A stretch of DNA of 64,000 nt from Todiramphus chloris collaris (Eukaryota; Chordata; Aves; Coraciiformes; Alcedinidae), in contig JANVCC010000022.1 in assembly GCA_025345505.1 (NCBI GenBank), positions 28,190,375-28,254,374 of the forward strand, read 5' to 3'. The first letter of the stretch is position 1. Each line of letters opens with the position of its first letter. This document shows positions 37,292 to 51,600 of this stretch, in pieces. The notes under the pieces were generated by a model. That model searched no databases, was not told the DNA's origin, and was given only the letters and a program-made list of their open reading frames with translations. Made by a program: the position numbers and the translations under genes.

Positions 37292-38420
37292 AATTATTTT
37301 GCCAGAATTTAACCACAAAAGATAAAGCAATGTAAAGAGAACACAGCTAATGAGTCCATTATTACACACTTCATCATGCAGAAACACTCTCAAGTAATCA
37401 TGTTTCATGCAAACAGTCAGCATGAGGAAAAAAAGGCTGTTGTCGACCATGGTCAAGGAAGAATGGCCTCAATATTAATTTCAATATAAATAATTTTATA
37501 AAATTGCTTGGTTAGAATTCTGATTATGGGGCTGGCCTCACATATGCCTTTTCACGTGAGACCAACATCATTTTAAGATTGCTTTCTCATTAACAGACAT
37601 AGATGCCACTTCGCATAAAGTCTTCCAAAAGAAATGGAGAAGAATCACTGTATCCAAACAGACATTTGTTTATTCTTCCTTGTCTGTCACCTCCTCCCAT
37701 CAAAAAATTAACCAGCTACATACTTTTGTGATGCATTACCTGGAAAAATAGCGCCTGTTGCATGTGTAACCTCACCTCTAACTTGCTGTAGGTTATTACC
37801 TCATACTGTAAAAAGAAATGCCATGCAGAAACCCCAGGATAACTGCAGAAGGGTATAGGGGGCAAAGAAAGAGATCACCTACAGAATTAATTGGCCTGGA
37901 TTAATTCTTATCAAGTGTACAACACTAAATATTTTTCTGTTTTAGCTGTTGGATTGACTCAACTCCTGTCAGAAACCTTCAAGTCTGACAGCAAGTTGTA
38001 CATACTCTTCAGAAGCCCTGCAAAGGCAGCATGTCACACAGACACAAGTAGGGTGTGAAAAACCTCCCTTGGTTCGAGTTTTCCATTTCTTACCCTTAGG
38101 ATGTCTGTGGTTGAAAAGAAGTTTTTTCAGCCTCAGACTGAAATCATGCAGCACAAGTAAAAATGGGCAAGATTCGTGTCTTTAGTATTGTTCCTAATCA
38201 GGAAAGGACAGAAGACTTTAGAAAAAGAGAAAAGAAGACTAATTCAAAGTAGAGTATTTGGAATCTTTTAAAACTTGTTTCCCTAATGTTCTGCCTTGTA
38301 AACAGGGTTGATTAAATATTAACCTTTTCTGACATGACAGCAGACCTCTCTCTATTTAGCTTTGGAGAAGATATTCCAATTTCTACAAATAGGAAATACC
38401 AATCAATCTTTCATGCAGTT

Positions 38421-38440
38421 GTGTGTGTGTGTGTGTGTGT
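38421..38440. repeat. (GT)10 microsatellite
   Basis: Ten perfect GT units within the putative 3' UTR. Confidence 0.95.
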
Positions 38441-38878
38441 AGATGGATTTCTTCTTTTTAGAAGAACTGGCAGAAAGTGTGACTCATGTTTAAGACTCAA
38501 CTATTTTTGGTTTTTTCTTGTCTATACACTTTTTCTTTGCCACAGCAGCAACAGTGTTTAACCTCAGTGCATGATAAGCCTCCATATGGCATGAACAGCT
38601 ATATGCTGCATTTCTAACATTTCAGACAAATATAGAGCACCTAAATCCTAGCAGCTTCCTAAAACCCTTGGAGATTCAAGCTACTATTTTCCATGCTTCA
38701 GCTAGAGTTATGCTAGAGTATGTTGGGTCTACATAGACAGCCTTATGAGATGGAGATGAAAGAGGTGCACAGGAGTGACATTTATTGTTGATACATATAT
38801 TGTTGGAAAAGTATCAATAAGCCTAAAAGTTACAGTAAAAGGACAGGAGGTTTGGGGAAGGAGCTTAATGAAGACAGT

Positions 38879-38884
38879 TTTATT
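38879..38884 (-). promoter_or_regulatory. Candidate proximal poly(A) signal
   Basis: AATAAA on the minus strand about 580 nt past the stop codon; no AATAAA or ATTAAA was noticed closer. A second one lies at 38786-38781. The downstream GT-rich element is weak, so this is only a possible short 3' UTR end. Confidence 0.25.
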
Positions 38885-39463
38885 TTTCCTTACCTCATAC
38901 CAGTTTCTCAGTTGGTATAAATTAATGTAACACCATTGAAATCAATAGATACATATCAATTCATATCACCTGAGACTTTGTCCCATTCTTTATGATTGTT
39001 GTAAATGAGCCTGTAAAATAAATCAGGCATTTTGGTCTCATTCTTTCCCTCTATCCTGTCCCAGTATCTGTAGAGTAACGTGTTTAGCTACTTTACCTCT
39101 ACTTTACATAGTCCAGCTCTAATGTAAAAGCAATGAATTAAATGGCTCCAGAAAAAACCACAAATAAATGTAGGGACTTCAAAACATCCAGGAACCCACA
39201 GCAGAGATCAAGTGTGCATGTGGATCTTATTTTATGTAGGGTGGGATAACAGGTCTCTTGAGCTGTAGAAGTATACCGTGACTGACAGGTTCTTGTGCAG
39301 AGAATGAGGCACTGTGATTGTTGTCAGTGTTTCCTGTGCAGTTAGCAAAAAATGAATGTTTAAAAGAAAATTACAAAAACAAAAAAAGGAAGGAAAAAAG
39401 GAATAAAGGAAGGAAGGTTAGGGGAAGAAGAGTAAGAAGAGTAAGAAAAAACTGCGTTGTCCA

Positions 39464-39660
39464 TCAGATGAAATATTCCCGTTTGCACTCGCTCACTGTG
39501 TTCTGCAAGTCAATGTCAGCTTTAAAGGAGCTCTCAAGGTTTTCTGGGTATTCCTTCTCCTTTGTCTGGCTACTTCGATGTGCTTGTTTGTGCTGATAGA
39601 GGAATCTGCTCATGATGGCAATGATGCAAAAGATGATAAATATCACAACAGCTATTACAC
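39464..39660 (-). CDS. CNTNAP5: CNTNAP5-type last coding exon: transmembrane helix, cytoplasmic tail and stop
   Basis: The coding part is 197 nt with TGA at 39466-39464. The acceptor CCTCTTCAG ends at 39661. It encodes a hydrophobic helix ([16 protein letters not shown]), then a basic juxtamembrane segment ([13 protein letters not shown]) at the place where family members bind protein 4.1, then an acidic middle and the terminus SECKREYFI. The final EYFI fits a class II PDZ ligand. Reading upstream past 39660 stays open into the intron (to 39724), so a naive frame would start 20 codons early; the splice acceptor and the family alignment set the true boundary. The tail is what points to CNTNAP5 rather than CNTNAP2, 3 or 4. 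Confidence 0.95.
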
Positions 39661-42600
39661 CTGAAGAGGGGTAGAAAAGGAAGGATAGAAAGAGTAAAAA
39701 CCAAAACCAAACAACAAACCGCAATTACCTCAAAAATACACTATAAATGCACAACGATTAATTTTTATGATAGAATAGTTCATCTCATTCTGTACATAAT
39801 TATCTGCCTCTATCACCCTCTCCCCTTGTTTTTATTTGTAATTTGTCACCCTAATTAACTGACCTTCTAATTTCAGTCAAATTCTGCTTCACTGGAAGTA
39901 AAGTTGGGTCAGAGTGTTTGTTTTTAAAAAACTAGATCTGTATTCTCAAATTCCTGCTCTGTTATCTCTGGAAAGCCTTGCACACTTTGGATAATAGCTT
40001 CTAGATATTATCAAAGGCAGCTCCCTACAGGACATCCTAAAAACTAAACAGAGATAAATTGCCTTCTAGGTTATTAAAGGAAAATGAAAACCATACATGA
40101 TGCTCTGAGGACAACTTTCCCTTGTATATAAATGCTTCCATATGACCTAGCGAGTTCTACTACAATACCACCTAGGCTTGCAAAGAGAGAGCTCAAGAAA
40201 TACAGTATACGTAAATACTGTGTTGAGGCTTTCAACAGAGTGGTATGTAAACCAGTTACTAGTTAGCTGGGTCTTAGATGACAGATTCATATAGAATCAG
40301 AGAATGGTTGAGGTTGGAAGGGACCTCAGGAAGTCATCCTGTCCAAATGCCACGCTCTAGCAGGAGAAACATTGGTTATATTTTAGAATATTCAGGTTCT
40401 TGAAGATCCTTATTTTTTTGGGTGATATCCAACACCATGTGCTGACACTGTTGGCTTCATCCATAATGTAGGTGTCTATTTAAGTAGCTTGATACAGATA
40501 TGTGCTACTAAATACATCAAATACTAGACCTACATTAGATTACAAAAACCTCAAAATGGATTTTAAAGGGCCCAGATTTAAAGTACCCTAGATGTTTGCT
40601 TTGACAGATTTATTTTTTCAATTGTAATCTTTAAAAATGAAGTTACCTCCAATCACAGCTGAATCACTTCTGACTGCATTGGTGAGAGGTTCTCTTTCAT
40701 CTGTCTTCCCAAAAGGATCTGCAGTTGGTTAAACAAAACAGGACTTACTTTCTGTATCGACTATACTCATTTTCTTTTTGGGTTAAACAGAAGCATCATC
40801 TTACCCTCATGAATTCTAATCTGTTTTCAAAAGATGCCATTTGGGTGATTGGAGAATAGAACCAGAAAGCTTTCTGAAAAATAAAGTGAGTTTGCAGGAC
40901 AATTTTCTTCTACATCTTCAGGAGCAAAGTCTGCTAAGGGTATATATAAAAGGAAAAAGCAAGGCTCACAGTTACATCTGAAACTGTTGTCTCAGTTTAT
41001 CAGTAGAAGAATCAGAGGGATGTTTGATCTAAATATCCCATTGGGAGCTTTTCTCAGTCACAGCTTCCTTTTTTTTTTTTTTTCCTTCACTGAAAAATAG
41101 TACTTTTTTTTTAAACATAAGAAACATTATGAGGAAGAAGCAAAAGGAAAGGAAGGCTAGAGAGATTTAGACCTGACCTATGTTTGTAGATGCAGATATG
41201 CAAGTCAAATGTAATCCCATAAAAAGAGACTGTCTCTTCTTAGGATTGATTCTTGGAAAGGATGTTTTTCTCTCCATTGCAGAAACTCGGTGGTCAAATT
41301 GGATTCAAAAGTGAGAGGGTGCAGAAATTAATTCCTATATTAAAGCCTCCTTGATGCTGGAACTCTCTTGTATACCCTATCTAAAAATGACTACTGTCGA
41401 AACACTGGGGCAAACAGTCCACATGCTGGCAGTTTCAAATTCAGATCCAAACCTGAAAGGGTAAGTCTTCCCCAAAGTCAGTGGAGCTATGGCCATGTAT
41501 CTACTTTAGTCCTGCATGTTTCAGAAAACGCTGTTTTCTACTCCTAGGTGAATCCAGCTTTTCTGCGCTTTTTTTCTTTTTCCTTTCAGCTTACCCTCTC
41601 CTTTGTGGAGATTCCTATCTGTTTCTCTCCATTACACGCCTCCAGGCTATCATGCAGAGAATGTATGTGAGAAATACAAATGATTGTCTCTGCTATATAT
41701 TATACTGCTTTACCAAACTGATCTTTCTGATGCAAGAGGTAGAAGCCTAACTAAGAACTTTGATGTTACAAGGTTTATTGTAACTGAATATCTTTGCCTT
41801 AGTAGATGACTCAGCCATATTTTGGTATTTCCTTGACCAAGAAGATGCTTTTATTGAAATAAGCAGTAATTTCTTATTTGTGTATGAGGAGGTGCTGAGA
41901 TTGTGGTGATGGTGACTTTGGGCTATTTAGGTTTGTAAAGGGTGAACTTTTTCCTAATTGTCTATAACACGGATACCAGCCCCAAACATGTGCAGAAGGC
42001 ATCAGTCTCAAAGAGGTTTTCATGTTTAAAAACATGCAGCTCTGCTGCTAGTTTTAGGGGTGGAAGGTTTTCTCATCAAACACAGACACGCTGAAAAGTC
42101 AGGGTTCCCATATCTGCAGTTCATTGACTGAGCTACAGGCACAAAAGGGACTTCTGGGGCCCTCTGAACAACTCCAGTACACCCATTATCAATGTGAATG
42201 ATGATTGCCAGTGACGGATTTGGATATTCAGGTTGAGATCCATTTACAAGAGGATGTTTGCTTGGATATTGGTTGCCTATAGTGATGTTGACAAGAAACA
42301 AATATTCGTGGCAATGCTTCATCTAATTTACTACATTTGTGGGACTGGAATGAAGATTAAAATTGTTGCTTTACACATAAATACAGATAACATCATAGAA
42401 AAGGTTAGGTTGGAACAGAAATCTGGGGGTTATTTAGCCTAATCTGCCTAGAGACCTCTAAGGTCTCCTGGGCTCCTCTTCTCATGAGGACTGTATCCTA
42501 TGGGATTCTTCCAAGCAGGCCCATGACAAAGTCTAAGGTTGTTCTCTGGAAGTCTGGGGTTGCAGTCAAGCTTTGTGCTTTTTTTCCTTCCTCCCAGTAA

Positions 42601-45600
42601 CCTGAATTCCACCATCTCCTAGTTGCTACAGCCAAGGCTGTCCCAGCACATCTGGCTGGTTCCTCCTTGTTTAGAAATATCAGGTCCAGCACAAGTAGCA
42701 CAGTGAGACAGGGACTTGCACTGTTTAAGCTGCCTTTCAGAAACAAAATTTTCTGTGCAGGTTCTGATTCATGAAAGTCTTTGTCTTTTTTTTCTTTTGA
42801 TGCATGAAGACCTGCTTTTCAGCTGCAGTAGACATACAGCTCAAGACTCCACCATACACACACCTGAATCTGCTCTGGCATTTTAATAAAAAAACCACAG
42901 CATACTAAAAAGTCCATTACATCTATGCAATCAGTTTAGAGTTCAGCATACCAAAACCTCTACATGTGCCTCAGCAAGAAAAAAGGTAATTTGCAGATCT
43001 TTGTTAAATATAAAACCCACAGTAAGTCACCTTTCATTTTGTGTTTCCTAATCAGAAAGAGTATGTATGGGTAACTGAACCATGAGTGAATGGATTTTAT
43101 TCCATATCTGTCTGCTAGGAAACTTTCTTGAAGACAACAAAAATTCCTCTCTGAAGGGAAGAGCTTCAATTGTTTTCAAGTTATAAATATAGAAAGCTTT
43201 TTTCACACATTTAAAGAGAGATTTCCTAGAGGGCTTTTTTGTTGTATCTGTACATTAGAAAATCGACACAGAAATGTACAGTCAACTTTGAAGTTGTCTT
43301 TTTCTTCTCAGACACTCAATAATGAGAAATTTGCAACTGAGGAATTGAGATACGAGCAGTAAATTTGAAAGTTAATCCTTAACTCCATCTTCTTTTTATT
43401 TCTGAAAATGTGTCCTTTCCATGTACAAATGTAATTCTCAAGTACATCTTTACAAAGTATAATTTGCTACAAATTGGATTTTTTTTCTTTTTTTTTTAAC
43501 AAGAATCTACCGCCCAGTGCTCTTACTATAGCATATAAAGACATGAAGTCTTTAGAACTAACTTGTTCTAAAGATCTTATTCAGGCTTTAATCAAATCCA
43601 GTGTGAATAGTGATGCAGTAGCATCAGTTAATTCATCTTATTGAAAAGGAATCATATTTTAAAGCACAGAGTGGCAAAGACAGGGATGAACTTTTATAAT
43701 TCTGCATTTCTGATGTAACAGTGCTTAACCTTGACATAGAGTGTAACTGATTGTAAGCTTTAAATATTTCAGTCCAAAGATGGTACACTCTGCTCTGTGC
43801 ACTTCTGAGTTTCAGATTTTACTTCTTTCTAAACTCTTTCAAAAAAATTTGGTCACTGAGGTAACAGATCACAGGGCAAGAAGTTTCTATTTTCAGTATC
43901 ACTGCCCATATGGCATTTACAAGACCTATCTTCTGTGAGTGAAAGCAGATACCTTAGACAGCTCTGGGCAGTGAGAAGGAAGTTGGGGATAGGGAGAAGC
44001 ACACAGACATTGGCAGATGCTCTCCACAGAGTAATCAGCAGCCTTTTTCCCTATGCAGAAAGCTAATGGCATCATTTGTTCTCTGCTGAATATCTTAGGC
44101 AGAAGCTGAAGGAAATGGGGATTTGATGCAAGTACAAATGTCAGAGGAATCATATTATTATCTAAAACAGAGTTTTATTTGTTACCAGAAAAGCAAAAGC
44201 AGCTTCATAGGTCAAGGGGCAAAAAATAGCCCTTAATTTGTACTCCTTTCTGGTTATTAAGAATTCTATCACATCCACTGTGAATAAAGCAGCAACTTGA
44301 TTGCTCCTGTTCCTGGTGACACCACTTCCAGCTGCTTTGAGTTTCTTTCTCTGCATACAAATTCACATATGCAAAATACTTAGTATTCCCAGAGGACAGT
44401 TTCAGGATTGCAAAAGATAAACGAACTGTTGGGATCATCTTACTGGTATCACTCAAGTAGGGCTCTTTCTCTTTAGCCTGAGAGAATGAAGTACAAGCAT
44501 TCAAAGAAAATCACGCACATGTGTCAAGGGGTTTGTACAAGGAGTTTTTGTTCATTCCTGCTAGGGTGGGAACAAATTTGACTTGTTTGTTGTATGACTC
44601 CTATTTCTTCATTACTACTGGGATATGGAATCTGCATAACATTTATGTTCTCCTTTGAGATTTGCACCACTGAAGCGATCTAGAGGGGACAGGAATGACA
44701 AATCAGGTGTATAACCATACTTCCAATGCTGTTTCCACTATGGCTTTGGGGCTTCTGTTTGTTCTTGGCAGATTTTAGGCAATCCAGGAACTTAGTCTGA
44801 AAACTTTGTTTTAGTACAATGACTTTTAAAGGGTCCTTGGTTAATCTTAATGCCCACCCTCAACACTCCTAATTCTCAGAGAAAAGGCAAGTTTCCAGTT
44901 TCAATACTTACACTATCACAATAGCATTACAACTAAAAAGAAAGAAACCTCACTCTACAGTATCCTTTAAATTCCACATTCCCTTCTTAGCAGGACATAC
45001 CTGAAGAGGAATATATTGTGGTTGCTGTGTTCACATCAGCCTCCATTATGGATGCACAGCTGGACTCGGTCAAGGAGCCTTTGACAGTCACAGGAGCAAC
45101 GCTGGGATGGCGTAAGGCAGCTTTCAGGGGAGCAATGTGGTTGTATTGAACAGAGGACAGGCAGCCAGTGAAACCATAGGCATTTGCCTTTGAGACATCA
45201 GGGTCCAGCAACAAACTATCTGCAGGACAACAGAAAAACACTCTGGGAATTATCTGTTTTGGGAAGGCAATATAAAAATGAATCTCTTTTTTTGCTTTAC
45301 CCACCTCTTTTACTTTTCTTCATCCAATCTCAACTGTTAACATTCTCATTCAGAAGTCTACAAGTTCTCCCTAGCCTGACCCATGAGGTTCCCATCTTCA
45401 GTTCTTCCTCTACAATGCTGCTTACATTGAATTAAGTTGGCTTGGACATAAAAGCCTGCATTGTGGTGCCAGCCATGGCAATAACAACAATAAATAGTAG
45501 AGATAGCAACAGCGAATATCACAGGATCTTGGGGATGATGTCCTTTTCCTGCATATGTTAGCAACATCAGTTTCACAGAATCAGAGTATATCTTCAAGGC

Positions 45601-48600
45601 ATTCTACCTCCTCCACTCTCTTAATGAAGGAGCCTGTTCTCTATTGTCTATTATACATGCTTTATGTGTCCAAATATTGAATGGCTTGCTAATATAGGCT
45701 TCCACCCTTTTTCAAGAGTTTATTTTTCAACTTACTTTTCTGATGCACCTAACCATGTTACTACATTTTTATAAAAAGATTTCCTAGGAATCCTTTGATT
45801 TATGAGCCAGGCTCTCACTCTGATTGCCCTATTCTACTAAAAAAATTAAAACTATACCCCTTTTCATCTAAATCAAATCCATTTTCTCCATTTTTTTTTT
45901 CAGCGTTAAGATGTGATAGCGCAATTAAGTTATCTCTTTTTCTGTGCTCATTTAAATTTCACAAAGAGAGAGGCCATTGAAACATATATGTTTTTTTATT
46001 TAGTTTCCAAAAGTTTTAATATCAAAGATTGTTTGGGAAAGTCAGTGAAGGACAGTGAAGCCAACTTCTCTTTCCTCCAAGCTCTCATTTATTTACTTTT
46101 CAGAAATTGAAATTCATACTGCTCAGAGGTCTGTAACACGATGCACCTTGTATCTAGGTCAATCAAACACGAAAAAAACAAACAAACCACAAATGCACAC
46201 ATAGTAGTATCAAAATTTATTCTAGGTCTTAAAAATTCCCTGCTTATGAAAAAAACCCAACAACTTATAGCATTGGAATTTTTGAAAATACTAACTAAAA
46301 GACTTATTTACAGTATTTGGCATCTTTATTGAATTTATAAAACCCTTTGGAAACATTCCTACTCCCAACCTTTCCTGTTTTCTTAGTTTTGACAGAAAAG
46401 GTGGATTTGTTGGTATCTTTTAGATACTGGGCAATCTAAATTGCTCTGTATTACCCCAGTGTGCAAAAGGTAAAACCTAAGAAATAATTCATTCCTTTTT
46501 CATGGTACAATAATTTGAAAAGTCAAACACTCAGCACTTTTGAAAGTTTTTTTAAAAAGTCAAATTAAGGGCCAATTCCAGGAGTCTTTTGTCAAAGTAA
46601 GCTTGGCATGAATGAGAAGTAGGAGATTTTTTGTTGAAAGGCTTTGAAATTTTACAAAAAAGAAATCAAAGAACAAACCAAAACCACCCCCAGAGTCCTC
46701 TGCCATAAATCACAAGATACATTTTGCTTTATTATACAGCTTTACATGCACACCTTATGCCTTTCAGAAAGTGGGACTTTCTTTGTGCTCAACAAGGGAC
46801 CAGCACAACTTAGATGTGAATGATTTTTGCTGCTCTCTGAATACTTGAGCGGATAATGTAAACCTCTGATTATGATATGGTTACTCCTGTGAAAGCCTTA
46901 TTAAAGGCCACTCTGTCATTGAAGTCTTTAAATCATGATAAAATGTTTTTCCAAAAGTTATTTTCACTACGTGACGTAGTGCTCAGTATGTGAAGTGACT
47001 TGGTGAAATTCCAAGGCCTGTGTTGAAGCAACGACATATGAAACATCAGTGGCCTTCCTCTAACCTGGTTGTACTGTCAATCTTTCCATGCATTTGTCTG
47101 GCCTGGAAAAATCACACTGAATTGTGGCTGATGGCTTGGTCTGATCTTCGGACATTTTAACATTGTGTCTGTGTTCTTAGTACTGGAGACCAAGTTATTT
47201 TGGGTGCTTTCTACATGGGGGGTGACAAGGCTGTCTTTTTTGACTTTTGAGTAATTTAACTCTTCATTCTCCACAACTCAAATTTACCAATATTTTTAGG
47301 AAGTAATTTTTAATCTTTGTCTGCTGAGTTGTGCATAAGTTGGTCAGGCTTCTTGCTGGCTCCTCTAGCTGCTTCCTGGAAGTTGTCTGCAACATCACAG
47401 CTCAGTAAGTTTTGTGTTGGTTTTGCTATCCTGTTTTCTGTGTATTTGAAATGGCTTTCCATGATAATGAGGATTAAGTCTAACATGTAGTTGTACATTT
47501 TAAACTTTGTCGACTGCATCAACTTAATTTATCTGCTGATTCATTTCTATTCACCAAAACCCACATCCTGTTCTACTGCTGTTTCTTTGTGCACCTCCAT
47601 TTTAAGATATTAAATAAAGCAATTTTAAGTCTTAATGTCTCAGTAACAGGGAATTAATTTTCAACATGAACAGAATTCTACTGGAATTCTCTAGGACCAA
47701 TCATTAAGCTGCTCAGAAATGTATCAGCAATTTGTCATAGAAAATGATACCAAATATGACAGGTAAACTGTAACCAAAGAGAAATCAAAATGATATTTTT
47801 GTGCAGAAAGAGCGGTTCAAATGACCTTCTTTTCCTTTTTCTTTGCTGTGGAAAATGGGACCATAAACATTATCCAATACATTTTTGTTCTTTAAAAATT
47901 TTTAAAAACAAATTTCTTGTCACTCAGAAATTTAGATCTGAGCTCAAGGTTTACTTGTGTGCTCATTTATACCCAGGAAGGCCCTTTAAGCATTTCCTTA
48001 ATGGACATTTATTTTTAATATCAGTGAGAGGAGACATAGCCTTTTGTAAATGTCTATGCCCTAATTCATTAATTAAAGTGAATTGCTAGGAGAAGCAAAA
48101 AGGGTAATTTACTCTACATGCTGAAGCACTGGTTGTCCTTTTTTCTTTTTCAATCTGAGATACAGAAAGATGATTTTTATAGGAGTTAAAGTGCATCTAT
48201 CACCTCATTTGGCCAAGGTGCTGAACAGCACTAGTATGATTATTTCTTGGACATTGTCACTAAATTTGAGCCCATAACCTTGAAGTAAAAGAACCTTGAA
48301 GTAAAAGACTCTTGTAGTCTCCACAGTGCACCTCTCTCAGAAAAGTTGGCTAGCAGGTACTGTGTGATTACCTTGAAAAATATGCTGCTATGTCCTTCAG
48401 CAACTTCAGTGAACATTACTGATACTAATCATTAATTCAGAAAAGGCAGAAAACATGCCTTGGATTAAACTGGAACCCACAAAAAAGCAACTTTGGAATA
48501 ACCTCATTTCCGGGTGTGAGCTTGCCACAGAGGCAGTGAAGTGAACAACACAATTTTTTCCTAGTTAGATCCACTGAACTCAACCAGTTTGGCTTTTGCT

Positions 48601-51600
48601 TAAGGAAAGGATGAGTTTGAACAGGAGACAAGGAACAGGCATTTAGTACACATCCAAGACATTCCTGAAAAAGCAAGGGACAGCAAGAGCAAAGTAAACA
48701 TACTTTTTCCTCACAAGTTTTCCCTAGAATGAGCAGAATGTGCCAGGATTTGCTTGTCAGCAATCAAACATTTTATGCAAGTGGTACATTTGACAATTTT
48801 TGTTTCATTAGGCTAAGTGGAGATAATTTCAGACATGTACTTAGTATGTTTTTTAAAGGCAGTTTGTCATCAAAAATGAAGTACTGCTTGGAGTTGCAAT
48901 GTGGTATTTGTTACTTGTCAGAGATTTTGACATTTGAATCCTAATCTGTCACAACACAGACAGCCCTCAGAGACAGCCCCAGAGATTTTGCATAAACTCA
49001 AAATATAATCTATAAAAAGAAGAAAATATGCAAGAAGGTGGAGTTAGGATGTGCAAAAGAATACATGCTTTTCTAAGGAGCAGATGGCTAAAATCAGCTC
49101 CAGTAACAAGAATTCAGACTAAAAATAAAATTTGTGGATAGAATCAGATGACCTTGGGCACTTGTTTAGGCAGTAATATAATCAAGAAAGTCAGGATGTA
49201 AGCATAGTGATATGATCATACAGTAAAAAGTCTGAATAGGTTTGGTCTCTTTGTTAGAGACGTGATGGCATTATTGGCTTAGACCTTGGACTGCTTGAAG
49301 TGCTTGGGGTAGTCAAACTTTGCTTATTTTAACTGCTGCCATCTTGATCCCAAATGCTGCTTCTATTTTATCCTAACGTAGTCATTTCCACTTTTCTTAA
49401 TGCTTTACTAGGCGACTAGGAGGAAAAACAAAGTTCTTTTAAAGCTGCCCTATAATGCACCCAAGATATATTTTTTCCAGGGTATTTAGGGCAAAAATAA
49501 TCTGCAGTAAAGAAAAGAGCTTTGTAGTGACTAGGAGAGTCCTCTTGAAGCCATTGCTGTAGTTTAAAATGCTAGAGCACAATATTCTGAGACTGTGACT
49601 TTAAATTTCTCAAGAAAATTGTGATCTTGAGTTTAAAAAAGGGAATGACTTTCCACCAAAAAAATGGACTTAAGTCTTTTCCGTAGAAACTCTCTACAAA
49701 GAGATACTTCTTTAGAGAAGCTTTTGTATCAGAGTTTATGCCAATTTAACCCTTCTGATTTAAATATCCTGTTATCATCTTCCCCGGTATAATATCCCTT
49801 TTGAAGGCTCTGTGATCTCTCCAGTATATAGATTCCATTTTCTTCTTGTGAACTTTTAATAAGAAAAGCTATTGTAGAAATCATAAGAATTGTGCTGCAC
49901 CTACATAATGATTTTAATAAAATTACTTTCCAGATAAACTTTCTTCTACATACACTTTATATCAAAGCTGAATGGAAAGACTACTACAACTTGAGTGTGT
50001 TTTAGCTCAGGCTTTTAGAGATAAAAAATATCATAATCTTGTGCTAGACTACACAGTTCTTTACATTGCCAGTGTGGGAAGGTCTGCTAATTCATCACTT
50101 TAAAAACACAAGTAAATTAGGTCAACATTAATAGGTGCTAAAGAAATCTTTGCAACCTTTTTCTTCAGAATACTCTTGAATCTCTTTCAGTGCTACACCT
50201 TTGCTCTGGTATCACTACACAGCTAGTATATTAAATTGCTCGGAAGCAAATATGCAGACAATGAGATTCACTTCTTTGCATCAATTATTATTTTTCCAGG
50301 GACTACAATGGTGAAAGATTCAGATACACTGGGGAACAATAAGAAGTTTTCAAAGATTCATTAAAGTCAACTCCAAAACAAATAAATGATATTTTCCATT
50401 GGGATAGCAGCTTTTTATAGACAAAACCTAAGCATATGCAAATGTGTCTCTGAGATCAGAGAATTACAGAATAATTTAAGTTGAAAGACACCTCTGAAGG
50501 TCATGCAGTTCAATCCCTTGTTCAAAGTGGAGTCAGCTTCATAGTTAGGTCAGATTGCCAATAGAGCTCATGTGGTTAAATACAGGAGTATGATCTCTGC
50601 AAGGAGTACTTAAAGTAAATGAACTGGGACTCTGGTTAAGATTTCACTGAGACTTTGCCATAAACTGTATGACACACTTGGGACCCAAATCCACTACTCA
50701 TTAAAGTCCACGGGAAAACTGTGGATATTGATGAGCTTTGGATAGATAACTTTTTTTTGTCTCGCCTCTATATTTGTGAAGAAAAAAAGACAACAAACTG
50801 CAAGATAAAATTTTTTCTGTTGCTGTAGGATACTGTGAGGATGCATTCAACAAATGTCTGTTGGCTAACTGAATGCTGCTTCTTTTTACTTCCTTGTCTT
50901 CAAAGCCACACTTACATTTAGATTGATCTTTCTCAGGCAACTATATGGTCCCATTACTGTGGATCTGAACAGCTCACAGCCTTTAATGCTTTTATCCTCC
51001 CTAGCACCCCTCTGATGTAGGGATGCTCTATTATCTATGCTTTACTGATAGAGAACAGAGCTAGTAAAGCTCAGACTGGTTCCAGTGGGAATAAAATGCT
51101 TGCTTACCTTTATATCTGCACATAAATGGCTTGCCCAAGGTCATTCAAACAGTCTGTGGCAGAGTGAGTGTCCCTATGTTTTGAATTCCAGGTAAGCCTC
51201 CTCTGCCTTAAATGGAGCTGTTTTGGTTTTTTATTCCTGGAATTCAGATCTAGGTGTAGTGCAGTCATTGGAAAATAGAGCAGATTTGAAAAGCAGAAAA
51301 AAAAATATCAGCATTTATGTAGCTTTTGAATAAAGGAAGTGTAACAGGGTTGGGAGAGGGTAGAAGGGAGGGGGAAGCACTATTACTTAAAAACCTGGTC
51401 ATTGTATGAAAGTGCATGTTTCAAAAGTTCCTGCTGTGCTAAAATTGTTATCATAAGAACATTTGGTGAATAAGAGATTTCAGGCTTTTATGATGTCCTA
51501 CTAGAAGGTCACTGTAAGATATCTCAGCCAGTGGAAAATGAATGGTGGAGTTGAGAAAGAATGTGGTATAATCATCTGGTTAAGCATCTAGGATCAGACT

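Larger units (their letters stand above)
31020..39463 (-). other. Putative 3' UTR of the CNTNAP5-type gene (up to 8.4 kb)
   Basis: The stretch from the stop codon down to the poly(A) signal at about 31.04 kb holds no recognisable coding exon, and no CR1 or LTR copy, unlike both flanks. Earlier AATAAA hexamers on the minus strand (38884-38879 and 38786-38781, plus others) would give 3' UTRs of 0.6-0.7 kb. The extent is therefore an inference and several alternative ends are likely. The stretch contains a purine-rich tract (37199-37291), a GT run (38421-38440), a 31-A run and a 10-bp hairpin at 36415-36437. Confidence 0.4.

Noticed and set aside
39661-39724. Upstream Met extension of the last coding exon frame
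   Set aside because: The stretch is intron; CCTCTTCAG at 39661 and the phase match to the 40.7-kb exon place the exon start at 39660.
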